Origin: Winogradskyella sp. UBA3174
GTDB lineage: Bacteria; Bacteroidota; Bacteroidia; Flavobacteriales; Flavobacteriaceae
DNA length: 64,000 nt
Direction: 5' to 3'
NCBI RefSeq assembly: GCF_002364335.1
Contig: NZ_DEXW01000066.1
Coordinates: 1-64,000, forward strand
Positions 25,728 through 34,515 of the stretch are shown piece after piece. How positions within the stretch are numbered: position 1 is the stretch's first letter; each line of letters begins with the position of its first letter. The notes below the pieces were generated by a model. It did not search any database, was not told the origin of the DNA, and saw only the letters and a list, made by a program, of their open reading frames with translations. Made by a program: the position numbers and the translations under genes.

Positions 25728-26579
25728 TTGAAACGAATTAGAAAATACATACAATCTGATATTGACATAAATTCTACAAATAGGAAATTTTATCTTGTTG
25801 CATTTTCTGTTTTTACAGCTTTTGTATTTCTCAACTTTTTTGAACCTTTTGGTTTATATTACGAAGGTTCGATTACAAAGGAAGACGTATTTATTGAATT
25901 ATTTATAGCAATGACTTTAGCTTTTGTTGTATTGCTATTATCGCAATTTGTTGTCAGAGTTTTATTTAATCTAAATAGATTTACTGTTATTTCCTTATTT
26001 TTTTGGTTTCTTTTAGAAGCAGTCTTTGTTGCGTCAGTTTGGTTTGTCTTTGAAGTTTTAGATAAGGATTTTACAGGAAATCTTATAACGGTTTGGTTTG
26101 ACAACCTTTTGGCTTATATGTTAATTATGTTTCCACCTTATTTCTTATATGTCAGTTACATTCACATTAAAGATGTCATCAAGAATTTAGAAAATGAAAA
26201 TATTACAAATAAATCGGTAGAAAAAACTTTACCGGATATTACCCTTAAAGACGAAAACGAGATTGTGAAATTAGTTTTAAAAACAGAAAATCTACTTTTT
26301 ATACAATCTGCCGATAATTATGTAGAGGTTAATTTTTTAGAAAATGGAGCACTATCGAAGTCTTTATTAAGAAACTCTATAAAAAAAATGGAATCGACTT
26401 TTATTAATACTCCTATTATTCGCTGTCATCGTTCATTTATTGTTAATACCAGAAATATCGAACTTGCAAAAAAGACATCCTCAGGTTTTAATTTAAAACT
26501 AAATCAGGTTTCGGAACTAATAATTCCTGTATCGAAAAGCTACATTTCTGAATTTAATAAAGTTACCACAAAACCGTAA
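25728..26579 (+). CDS. LytTR-domain transcriptional regulator with N-terminal membrane domain
   Basis: 283 residues from a TTG start at 25728. Four predicted TM helices (about 20-145) precede a linker and a C-terminal LytTR DNA-binding domain with LLFIQSADNYVEVNFLENG, SLLRNSIKKMES, TPIIRCHRSFIVNTRNIE and the closing LIIPVSKSY. It has no receiver domain, so it is a membrane-bound one-component regulator. It is followed after 177 bp by a TolC/adaptor/RND operon in the same direction, which it probably controls; LytTR genes next to RND pumps recur in Bacteroidota. Confidence 0.87.
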   Translation: MKRIRKYIQSDIDINSTNRKFYLVAFSVFTAFVFLNFFEPFGLYYEGSITKEDVFIELFIAMTLAFVVLLLSQFVVRVLFNLNRFTVISLFFWFLLEAVFVASVWFVFEVLDKDFTGNLITVWFDNLLAYMLIMFPPYFLYVSYIHIKDVIKNLENENITNKSVEKTLPDITLKDENEIVKLVLKTENLLFIQSADNYVEVNFLENGALSKSLLRNSIKKMESTFINTPIIRCHRSFIVNTRNIELAKKTSSGFNLKLNQVSELIIPVSKSYISEFNKVTTKP

Positions 26580-26756
26580 CTACCTGTATATCAAATAATG
26601 GTATGAATGGCTTTTTGCCCCAACTAATGGGGTAAATAACTAAATAGCCCAAAGATTACTTTCTTATCCCTGTATATTAGCCTTAGACCCTTTAAATGTT
26701 TTTGCGTTTTTTCGCACCGCACCTTTGCATTGTTTTAAACTTAACAATGTGATCAA

Positions 26757-28124
26757 ATGAAATTATTTAGTATTCAAGAAACCCTTATTAAAAACTTATT
26801 AATTATTACGATAAGTTTTATTTCACAGTTTTCTTTTTCGCAAACCAATGTCACTATTTACAATTTGGAAACATTTATAAATACAGTTCGTGAAAACAAT
26901 CTGCAACTAAAAATCTCTAAAAATAAGAGTCGAGTAGCAGACTTATCAATTAAGGAGGCGATGTCGGCATTATTGCCACAAATAAATGGACAAACTGAAA
27001 TAAAAAGAAATTTAAACGACCAATTCATCTTTTTTGAGGCTCCAGATTTTGGAAATATTGACCCTATTACAGGTGAAGTTCCTCAAATAGTGCAAAGATT
27101 CAAAACAAATTTTAATAACGAATTTCAGGCTAATATTTTGTTAGAACAAAACTTATTTAGCCTTAAAAATATTTACAATTTAAAATCAGCACGACAATTC
27201 TCTAACATTGGAAAATTGCAAAACGAAGACCAGATAATTAAGATAATTGCTGAAGCTAAAAAAGCCTTCTTACAAACTGTATTAATTAAAAATGTATATA
27301 AAGTTAGTGAGGTCTCGGAGTTATATGCAAAAGAAAACTACTTAGCTTCTAAAAATAAATATGAGAATAAATTAATATCTGAATTAGATTTATTGCAAGC
27401 TAAAATACGCTGGGAAGAAGAGTTGCCAAAACTGCTAAAAGCAAAAAGAAATTATTTAATGCTTTTAGGAAATTTAAAACTAATTGCAGGAATAAATCCA
27501 ACAGATAACATTGTAATAGATTACGATTTAGCAGCATATGAATTGAAAGATGCTATAGTAAATTCAGATGATGCTATTAACAATAGGATTGACTACCAAT
27601 TATTGGAAGCCAATAATTATTTGCAAGAATTAGATATAAAAAATAAGCAAGCGGAGTATTATCCAACATTGAACTTAAGAGCAGGCTACAGTTATTTTAG
27701 TAGTTCAGATGAATGGGCCTTTAAAGATAATCAGAATAAAATTATATATACAGCTGTAACATTTACTGTTCCAATCTTTTCGGGTGGTTTTAGAAAATCT
27801 CAATTAAGTAAGGCAAAGATATTATCTAATATTACTTCACTAGAAAAACAAGAAGCCAAATTGAGTATGACAATCGAAATTCAAAATTTAGAATTAAAAT
27901 TATCAGAAGAATACAAAACTATACAGGTGGCTACATCTACAAGGGAAACAGCAAAGAAAGCTTATGAAATTGCTGTTGAAACAGCAAAAATCGGTTTAAT
28001 ATCTCAAATCGATTTAAGAAAAATAAGTGACGATTATAACAGAGCTGAAATAAATTTATACAACAGCATTTATAATTTTAAGTGCACACAGATTGATTTT
28101 AACAACGCAATTGCAAACTACTAA
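26757..28124 (+). CDS. TolC-family outer-membrane efflux protein
   Basis: 455 residues with a signal peptide (ISFISQFSFSQ, about 32). Two OEP repeats with long coiled coils: NLQLKISKNKSRVADLSI, SALLPQINGQTEIKR in the first half; LDIKNKQAEYYPTLNLRAGY, FTVPIFSGGFRKSQLSKAK in the second. Forms the outer-membrane duct of the RND pump encoded next. Unlike the TolC protein at 5826 it has no lipobox Cys. Begins an operon with 11-bp and 5-bp spacers. Confidence 0.9.
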   Translation: MKLFSIQETLIKNLLIITISFISQFSFSQTNVTIYNLETFINTVRENNLQLKISKNKSRVADLSIKEAMSALLPQINGQTEIKRNLNDQFIFFEAPDFGNIDPITGEVPQIVQRFKTNFNNEFQANILLEQNLFSLKNIYNLKSARQFSNIGKLQNEDQIIKIIAEAKKAFLQTVLIKNVYKVSEVSELYAKENYLASKNKYENKLISELDLLQAKIRWEEELPKLLKAKRNYLMLLGNLKLIAGINPTDNIVIDYDLAAYELKDAIVNSDDAINNRIDYQLLEANNYLQELDIKNKQAEYYPTLNLRAGYSYFSSSDEWAFKDNQNKIIYTAVTFTVPIFSGGFRKSQLSKAKILSNITSLEKQEAKLSMTIEIQNLELKLSEEYKTIQVATSTRETAKKAYEIAVETAKIGLISQIDLRKISDDYNRAEINLYNSIYNFKCTQIDFNNAIANY

Positions 28125-28135
28125 AAAAATAAAAG

Positions 28136-29197
28136 ATGAAAATATTTAGTTTAAAAACCTTTAATTACGCATTACTATTGCTTGCGGTTTTCACAACCTC
28201 CTCTTGCAGTGATATAAAAGAAGAACAAATAGCAGAACTAGAATTCCCTGTTGAAATTGAAATTCTAAAAATCAAAGAAAGAGTTCGTCAGATCGAATAT
28301 TTTGGAATCATAAGTTCTAAAATAATTAACTACAGCTTTCTAACACCCGGAAGAGTAAAGTCAATTTTTGTTAGTAAAAATCAGTTCGTTAAAAAGGGCA
28401 CTAAATTGATGCAATTAGAAACAAAAGGTTTCAGTTTAGCATTTAATGTAGCTAAGAACCAAGAAACACAAGCCGAAAGTGCCTATTTAGAAGCAGAAAA
28501 ATACTATCAAAACCTTGATAAAGTATTTAAATTAGGAGGGGTATCGGGAACAGATATAGAAAAAGTAAAACTCGACCGTGATGTAAAATATAAAGATTGG
28601 GAACAAAGTAAAATTAACAGCGATGCAAAAAATGAAGATTTTAAACAAGCAACGCTTATTGCTCAAACCAACGGAATTGTTTCTGATATTTTACCAAAAG
28701 TTGGAGAACTTATTGACGCAGGAGCAGAAACGATAATTATTCAAGGCAAAGGACTATTTGCAGAAACTGCATTATCGCAAAAAGATTTGGAGATTGTTAA
28801 AAAAGGCACAAAAGTAATTGTTGAAATTAAAAATCAAAAAGTAAATGGCGAGGTGAATTATATAGCTACACTTCCCGATTTTCAGACTTTTAGACATACT
28901 GTTAAAATTGATTTCTCGAATAATAGTTCCATAAAAGCAAGTATAGGGCTTACAACAAAAATATATTTTGAAACCGACACACTTAAAGGAATTTGGATAC
29001 CCATAAAATATATTTCAAACAATGGGCAAGACTTTGTTAATGTTTCAGAGAACAATAGATTGAGAAAAAAAGTAGTTCAAATTATTGATTTTTCGGGCGA
29101 AGAAGTTCGGGTTTCTGGACTAAAAGAAAACGATAAGTTAATTACTAGAGGTGCGGCAAGTATTAAAGAGGGTTACAAAGTAAAAATTGTTAAATAG
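28136..29197 (+). CDS. RND efflux periplasmic adaptor lipoprotein
   Basis: 353 residues. Lipobox TTSSC (Cys24). Short adaptor: IEYFGIISSKIINYSFLTPG lead-in, FVSKNQFVKKGTKLMQLETK lipoyl half-motif, a coiled-coil hairpin (about 100-165), IAQTNGIVSDILPKVGELID second half, then beta-barrel and membrane-proximal domains ending GLKENDKLITRGAAS. It couples the TolC protein before it with the RND pump after it. Confidence 0.9.
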   Translation: MKIFSLKTFNYALLLLAVFTTSSCSDIKEEQIAELEFPVEIEILKIKERVRQIEYFGIISSKIINYSFLTPGRVKSIFVSKNQFVKKGTKLMQLETKGFSLAFNVAKNQETQAESAYLEAEKYYQNLDKVFKLGGVSGTDIEKVKLDRDVKYKDWEQSKINSDAKNEDFKQATLIAQTNGIVSDILPKVGELIDAGAETIIIQGKGLFAETALSQKDLEIVKKGTKVIVEIKNQKVNGEVNYIATLPDFQTFRHTVKIDFSNNSSIKASIGLTTKIYFETDTLKGIWIPIKYISNNGQDFVNVSENNRLRKKVVQIIDFSGEEVRVSGLKENDKLITRGAASIKEGYKVKIVK

Positions 29198-29202
29198 AAA
29201 TC

Positions 29203-32200
29203 ATGAATAAAACAAATCAAAATTTAAAAACATCGTTTCTGTCAGCTCCAATAAAACAGAGCAAGATTACCTTGTTTATAGCAATTGCTATTGCCATTGT
29301 TGGCTTCTATTTTTACAATCTTTTGCCAAAACAAGAAAATCCAGATATTGCAGTGCCTGTTGCCATGATTACGACCATTTATCCTGGTGCATCGCTAACA
29401 GACATTGAGCAACTTATTACGAATCCAATTGAAAATGCTGTTAATGAGATTTCAGGTTTTGACAAAGTAGAGAGTTATTCGTTTAATAGTGCTTCAATTG
29501 TTGTTGTATCATTAACAAACGATGCTGATGTGGAAAAATCGTGGCAAGAACTCAGAAGAGTTATTAATGATATTGATAGTCGTATTCCGAAAGATGCCTA
29601 TAAACCTTATATCGATACAAAACTGATTGAAACCGCAGGAATGATAATCAGTTTTTCAGGCGAAAACTACAATTATGAACAATTAGCGGCCTATGCCGAA
29701 GTTTTTCAGAAGCAACTTTCCAAAGTTGATGGAGTTACTCGTTTTGAACTGATTGGAAAAATTCCACAAGAAATTGAAATTAAGATTGATATTGCTCAAC
29801 TTCAGAAATATCCAATTTCGATTGAAAATATAGCAGAAATAATAAAAGCTCAGAATGTCTCCTTTCCTGCTGGGGCAATTAAAACCGAAAATGGCCAGAT
29901 AAACGTAAATATTACTAGCCCATTCGGAATTGTAAAGGATATCGAAAATACAATACTATATACGTCTACAGAAAATGGCAGTTCTTTAAGGCTTAAAGAC
30001 TTAGCTACTGTAAAAATATTAGAAAGTAAAGATGTAAAATACAAAACCAAACAAAATGGAAAAAATGCGGTTTTACTAGCAGGTTTCTTTAAGTCTGGAA
30101 AGAATATTATCCCAATAGGTAAGGATGTGCGACAACGAATTGAAAGTACAAAACAAGATTTCCCTGATGATTTAATTATTGATGAAATATCTTTTGAGCC
30201 AGAAAGCATAGATAAATCAATTGCTGATTTTATGATGAATCTTTTGCAAGGTATTGCTTTTGTGATGATTGTGGTTTTTATTGCTTTAGGTTTCAGAAAT
30301 GCAATTATTGTTTCAGTGGCTATTCCGCTTTCAATACTTATCAGTTTTGTCGCCATGTGGGTTTTCGATTTAAAGGTTCATCAAATATCTACAACGGCTT
30401 TAATTATTTCTTTAGGTTTGCTTGTAGATAACGCTATTGTTGTGGTAGAAGCAGTGCAAGAACACCTCAATAAAGGAAAAGATAAATTACAAGCTGCATA
30501 TCTGGGTGCAAAAGAAACTGCAAAACCAATACTTTCAGCAACATTAACTACTATTGCAGCTTTTTCGCCTTTATTATTTTTACCTGGCGCTGCTGGCGAT
30601 TTGTTGGGTGCCATACCAAAAATTGTAATTATTTCCTTAATTGCATCCTATTTTGTGGCAATGCTGGTAATACCAGCCTTAACTGTATTATTTGCACGAA
30701 AGTCAAAAGAGAAAAAAATAAGAAAAAATTATTTACGAATATTCTTTATTAATTTTTTGGACAAAGCTTTGACCTATAAAAAGACAACACTTACAATTAG
30801 TTTTGTAGTATTAATACTCGCTTTTTTATCGGTAGGGTTTCTTAATGATGAATATTTCCCTCCAGCAGATAAGCAAACACTTTATATTGATATTTCTGGA
30901 GAAAGTTTCAGTCTTGAAAATACAGAAAATATTGTTGAAAAAATAGAGCATATTTTACAACAACAACCCGAAACAAAATCATATACTTCATCTATTGGTA
31001 AACCATTACCACGCTTTTATCAACTGATGGAAGTAAATGTGCAATCGTTGGAATATGCACAAATTAAGGTTGATTTTGATATGGATAAGAGCGAAAACTT
31101 CACCAATAAAAAAGAACTGGCAGCATATTTACAAAATCAATTTAACGAAAAAATTATAGGGGCTTCTGTTCAAACCCGCTTATTAAGCTTGTCGGGTTCG
31201 GGCGGTGGCGCTGTGTTACTCGATATTTCGAGCGATAATATTAATAGAAATATTGAAGTTGCAAAAATGATCAGAGACACACTTCGAAACCTTGAAGGAG
31301 CCTATAAAATTGGGACGAGCATAAGTAATGCGAAATACGAATATGTAGCCGATATTGATTTCAATTTAGCAGCGTCGTTAGGTTTAAGCCAATACGATAT
31401 TCAAAAGCAGATTAATTTGGCGCTTATGGGTAGCGAACTGACAAAATACAGGAAAAATGGAAACGAATTCCCTGTGAATATCTCGGGTAATATATCTTCT
31501 ATTTCCGAGCTTGAGAATTTGGGAATTGTCTCGTCACAAACACAACAAAAAATCTTATTAAAACAAATAGCAGATATTAAAATTGAAAAGAAATATCCTG
31601 TAATTAGGCATAATAATAAGGAACGAAACATAAGCGTGTTTTGCGATGCAAAAGAGGGCTATAGTGCCATCGAAATTGCTAACAAAATTGAGTTCGAAAT
31701 ATTACCAAAACTAGATACAAAGGGAACGGATATTACCTTCAATGGAGAGCGGGAAGCATCGAAAAAAGATTCTGGAAATATAGGCTTTGCTTCACTTGCT
31801 GCAATATTCCTTGTCTATATTATTTTAATGATTGAATTTAATTCATTTGCACAACCTTTTGTAATACTACTCACTTTGCCATTGGCATTTATTGGTTCAA
31901 TTGCAGGTTTGCTTGTTACTGGACAACCGTTTTCGTTTACCGCAATTTTAGGAATTGCCAGTTTAATAGGTATTGTTGTAAACGATGCCATATTACTCAT
32001 TACATTCATTAACAGAGCCAAAGAGCAAGGGATGAGTATTATCGAAGCGAGTAGAGATTCATCCAATCAGCGATTTGTTCCAATTATGGTTACAACAGCA
32101 ACTACCGTAATGGCTCTTATTCCACTTTCGCTATCGGGCAACGAAATGTTTGTTCCCTTAGCAGTAGCACTTATGTTTGGTTTAATTGTAGCAACAATTT

Positions 32201-32250
32201 TAACATTGGTGGTCATCCCTGTTTTATTTACCGTTCTAGTTAAGAAATAG
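29203..32250 (+). CDS. RND-family efflux transporter permease
   Basis: 1015 residues, the usual RND length. N-terminal TM1 (SKITLFIAIAIAIVGFYFY), porter region beginning PKQENPDIAVPVAMITTIYP, TM2-TM6 with GLLVDNAIVVVEAVQEHLNKG in TM4 (the Asp relay region), and LSATLTTIAAFSPLLFLPGAAG. The second half has the matching GIVVNDAILLITFINRAKEQG and VTTATTVMALIPLSLSG. Probably proton-driven export. The PDIAVP and AGMIISF features resemble the HAE1/efflux subgroup more than the heavy-metal CzcA group, but substrate cannot be told. Starts 5 bp after the adaptor. Confidence 0.93.
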   Translation: MNKTNQNLKTSFLSAPIKQSKITLFIAIAIAIVGFYFYNLLPKQENPDIAVPVAMITTIYPGASLTDIEQLITNPIENAVNEISGFDKVESYSFNSASIVVVSLTNDADVEKSWQELRRVINDIDSRIPKDAYKPYIDTKLIETAGMIISFSGENYNYEQLAAYAEVFQKQLSKVDGVTRFELIGKIPQEIEIKIDIAQLQKYPISIENIAEIIKAQNVSFPAGAIKTENGQINVNITSPFGIVKDIENTILYTSTENGSSLRLKDLATVKILESKDVKYKTKQNGKNAVLLAGFFKSGKNIIPIGKDVRQRIESTKQDFPDDLIIDEISFEPESIDKSIADFMMNLLQGIAFVMIVVFIALGFRNAIIVSVAIPLSILISFVAMWVFDLKVHQISTTALIISLGLLVDNAIVVVEAVQEHLNKGKDKLQAAYLGAKETAKPILSATLTTIAAFSPLLFLPGAAGDLLGAIPKIVIISLIASYFVAMLVIPALTVLFARKSKEKKIRKNYLRIFFINFLDKALTYKKTTLTISFVVLILAFLSVGFLNDEYFPPADKQTLYIDISGESFSLENTENIVEKIEHILQQQPETKSYTSSIGKPLPRFYQLMEVNVQSLEYAQIKVDFDMDKSENFTNKKELAAYLQNQFNEKIIGASVQTRLLSLSGSGGGAVLLDISSDNINRNIEVAKMIRDTLRNLEGAYKIGTSISNAKYEYVADIDFNLAASLGLSQYDIQKQINLALMGSELTKYRKNGNEFPVNISGNISSISELENLGIVSSQTQQKILLKQIADIKIEKKYPVIRHNNKERNISVFCDAKEGYSAIEIANKIEFEILPKLDTKGTDITFNGEREASKKDSGNIGFASLAAIFLVYIILMIEFNSFAQPFVILLTLPLAFIGSIAGLLVTGQPFSFTAILGIASLIGIVVNDAILLITFINRAKEQGMSIIEASRDSSNQRFVPIMVTTATTVMALIPLSLSGNEMFVPLAVALMFGLIVATILTLVVIPVLFTVLVKK

Positions 32251-32294
32251 ACGCATTTAGTAAACTAATACAAATCTTTTATAAATCTTTTACA

Positions 32295-32678
32295 ATGAAG
32301 AAAATAATATTAACATCTGTACTCCTTCTTTTTTTATATATGAGTGGGTTTTCACAAACTTTAAACAAAGAAATACTTTGTAAAAAGTGGTATCTAGAAA
32401 AGTATGAAGTTATGTGGGTAGATTACGAACCTGATGAAAAAGAAAAGAACGATTATATTTTGCTAAAAAGTGATATGACTTATGCGAGTGTGGATGAAGG
32501 GACAAAAACATTTGGAAAATGGACTTTCAATACTGAAGAAAACTATTTTACTATGTTTAACGATAAAGGAGAGGGCATAAAAATCATTATTAATAAGCTA
32601 TCAATTAATAAGATGGTTTTGAATATTGACATTAAAGAAATGGACGGTGTTGATGTTCATTATACAACAAAAAAATAA
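32295..32678 (+). CDS. Small secreted lipocalin-like protein
   Basis: 127 residues, signal peptide ending MSGFSQ (about 20). Mature region LCKKWYLEKYEV, DYILLKSDMTYASVDEG, FGKWTFNTEENYFTMFND and a C-terminal strand pair follow the pattern of Bacteroidota lipocalin-like domains (W near the N-terminus, repeated Gly-x-Trp strands). No ligand can be inferred. Its TAA overlaps the ATG of the DUF418 gene by one base (TAATG), so they are translationally coupled. Confidence 0.65.
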   Translation: MKKIILTSVLLLFLYMSGFSQTLNKEILCKKWYLEKYEVMWVDYEPDEKEKNDYILLKSDMTYASVDEGTKTFGKWTFNTEENYFTMFNDKGEGIKIIINKLSINKMVLNIDIKEMDGVDVHYTTKK

Positions 32679-33763
32679 TGACAGGAGAAACCCATCGCAT
32701 TTTAGGATATGATTTTGCAAGAGGTCTTGCTATCATTGGAATGATATTCGTGAATTTCAAGACCGTGATGGTCGCCGAAAGTGACGCTTATTTGTATCGG
32801 TTGGTAGAATTATTATCGGGTAAAGCAGCGGCTCTTTTTGTGGTTCTTGCGGGTGTTGGTATGACTTTAATGTATCAAAGTGCAAAAGCTAAAAACGATG
32901 TTGGTAAAATAAGAAACGCAAAAATAATACTTCTAAAAAGAGCTGCATTCCTTTTTGTTGTAGGTTTGAGCTATTACTCTATTTGGCCTGGCGATATTTT
33001 ACATTATTATGGCCTGTATATTCCAATAGGAGTGTTGTTTTTGTCAGTCTCACGTAAGTGGCTTCAAACACTAAGTTTTTTGTTAATAATAGCTTATTCT
33101 GCTTCCATGTTATTCTTTAATTATGAAGCAGGTTGGGATTGGAATACTTTAGAATACACAGATTTCTATACCGTAAATGGATTTTTTCAGAATTTTTTTC
33201 TGAACGGCTTTCATCCAGTTTTCCCATGGATTGCTTTTCTACTAACAGGGATTTGGATTGGAAGAATAAATTTTAATAATGTGAAGATAAGACATCGTGT
33301 AACTCTAGTTTCTCTAACACTATTTGTTGTTTTTAAAAGTATTTCAATATTTTTAATTGACACTCTAAGTCAATTATCGCCAACAGAGGCGTCAGATATC
33401 ACCTATCTTTTAGGAACAACACCAATGCCCCCATTATTTTTTTATATGATTACAACGTCTAGTTTAGCTGTTTTTATTATTTCAATATCAATATACATTA
33501 GTACTAAATTATCGCATACCCTTTTTATAAAACAGATGGTAAGCACAGGGCAGCTTTCATTAAGTAATTACTTCTTTCACGTTATCATCGGAATGCTAAC
33601 TATCAAATTGTTTTTTAATAAGTTAGAGTCTACATTTTCTATTGAATTTACCGTAGTTTATGCGATTGTTTTTAGCGTTGTAATTATATTTTTTTCTCAT
33701 ATATGGCGTATGAAATTTAAAAAAGGCCCTCTAGAGTATATAATGCGGAAAATTACAGGATGA
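32678..33763 (+). CDS. DUF418-family multispanning membrane protein
   Basis: 361 residues, about 9-10 TM helices. N-terminal RILGYDFARGLAIIGMIFVN is typical of DUF418/HGSNAT-type acyltransferase-like proteins. The C-terminal QMVSTGQLSLSNYFFHVIIG and later LEYIMRKITG fit the DUF418 domain. Such proteins are suspected of moving or transferring acyl groups across the membrane. Coupled to the lipocalin-like gene by a 1-nt overlap; last gene before the repeat at 33941. Confidence 0.78.
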   Translation: MTGETHRILGYDFARGLAIIGMIFVNFKTVMVAESDAYLYRLVELLSGKAAALFVVLAGVGMTLMYQSAKAKNDVGKIRNAKIILLKRAAFLFVVGLSYYSIWPGDILHYYGLYIPIGVLFLSVSRKWLQTLSFLLIIAYSASMLFFNYEAGWDWNTLEYTDFYTVNGFFQNFFLNGFHPVFPWIAFLLTGIWIGRINFNNVKIRHRVTLVSLTLFVVFKSISIFLIDTLSQLSPTEASDITYLLGTTPMPPLFFYMITTSSLAVFIISISIYISTKLSHTLFIKQMVSTGQLSLSNYFFHVIIGMLTIKLFFNKLESTFSIEFTVVYAIVFSVVIIFFSHIWRMKFKKGPLEYIMRKITG

Positions 33764-34183
33764 AAGCCAGTGTACACAGCCAGGCACATTCGCAATTCGC
33801 ACAAAACAATGCTAAAACCAAAAATCGCAAAAGAGTTTGTCTGTCTGCCAACGCTTTTTTTTCGACCTGAAAACAAAATCAGGATAGTGCTAAATTGAAA
33901 AATAAATGATAGAAATGAAGAAAGCCCAGCAGATAAGACAGTATATAATTCATTGCTAGTTCTAGCTTACTTACGAAAGTCCTCGCGGACTTTCTAGTCC
34001 ATTTTTATTTACTAAATTAGGTGCTTAACCACGCAACTAACCATACACATCACGTTGTGCGACATTTTGACCCGTCCTGAAATAAGGCTACTTAGTTCAT
34101 AATATCTACTTTGAATTTTTATGACTAAAAATAAAAAACCGTAAAGCATTATTATATAATGAATTACGGTTTTAACTAGTAGA
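33764..34183. other. Non-coding region with palindromic repeat
   Basis: No gene is seen. The first ~130 bp hold odd repeated words (ATTCGCAATTCGCAC, then AAATCGCAAAAGAGTTTGTC); similar sequence often accompanies this repeat family in flavobacteria as far as I recall. The repeat copy B follows (33941-34061). The remaining bases to the tRNA are AT-rich. Confidence 0.4.
33941..34061 (+). repeat. Flavobacterial palindromic repeat, full-size copy B
   Basis: About 121 bp. Left end GTATATAATTCATTGC; right end GCAACTAACCATACACATCA then CGTTGTGCG, whose reverse complement pairs imperfectly with the left end. The centre holds a perfect 8-bp hairpin GAAAGTCC-TCGC-GGACTTTC (33975-33994). The size and arms-plus-central-hairpin design recall integron attC sites, but the end GTTGTGC does not fit the GTTRRRY core and no integrase is in view. 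Copy A is at 25400-25448. Confidence 0.55.
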
Positions 34184-34251
34184 CTATATTGACTTATTCT
34201 CGAACCAATATATCAAATTATTCAAAAATATAATTGATATTTTTCCAAAAT

Positions 34252-34278
34252 AAAAAAACCCCCAACCAAAAAAGGTTG
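34252..34278 (-). terminator. Terminator after tRNA-Leu
   Basis: On the minus strand CAACC-TTTTTT-GGTTG followed by GGGGTTTTTTTA, 12 bp past the tRNA 3' end. Confidence 0.7.
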
Positions 34279-34290
34279 AAGGTTCTACTG

Positions 34291-34372
34291 TACTCAAGGC
34301 GGGAATCGAACCCGCACGTCTTACGACATTGGATTTTGAATCCAACGTGTCTACCAATTCCACCACTTGAGC
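34291..34372 (-). tRNA. tRNA-Leu (anticodon CAA)
   Basis: The minus strand reads GCTCAAG acceptor arm, GTGGTGGAATTGGTAGACAC D region, anticodon stem-loop TTGGA-TTCAAAA-TCCAA with CAA at 34-36, a long variable arm (TGTCGTAAGACG), T arm GCGGG-TTCGATT-CCCGC, and CTTGAGT plus discriminator A. The long variable arm and sequence are typical of tRNA-Leu reading UUG. The 3' CCA is not encoded. Acceptor pair 1-72 is G-T. Confidence 0.95.
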
Positions 34373-34385
34373 AATTTTAGGAGTA

Positions 34386-34415
34386 CAAAAATAGAAAATA
34401 ATTTCCTTCAATCAA
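34386..34415 (-). promoter_or_regulatory. Promoter of tRNA-Leu (TTG-N19-TATTTTTG)
   Basis: On the minus strand a -7 box TATTTTTG (34393-34386) lies 13 nt before the tRNA, with TTG (34415-34413) exactly 19 nt upstream. This is the full Bacteroidota consensus, and the best promoter seen in the window. Confidence 0.75.
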
Positions 34416-34459
34416 TTAAAATTAGTAGGTTTTATAGGTTACGAAGTAAAATAATTTTC

Positions 34460-34467
34460 TAAATTTG
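34460..34467 (+). promoter_or_regulatory. -7 box TAAATTTG (prs)
   Basis: Perfect TAnnTTTG match 48 bp before the prs start; divergent from the tRNA promoter. Confidence 0.55.
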
Positions 34468-34515
34468 ACCTTTAGCTAAACATCATCTATTAACCTATTA
34501 AATTACTGATAACAA

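Noticed and set aside
33941..34061. True integron attC site
   Set aside because: Architecture is similar, but the end reads GTTGTGC rather than GTTRRRY, and no integron integrase is in the window.
34184..34411. 75-codon minus-strand ORF
   Set aside because: It lies over tRNA-Leu, its promoter and terminator; the translated sequence is the tRNA read as protein.
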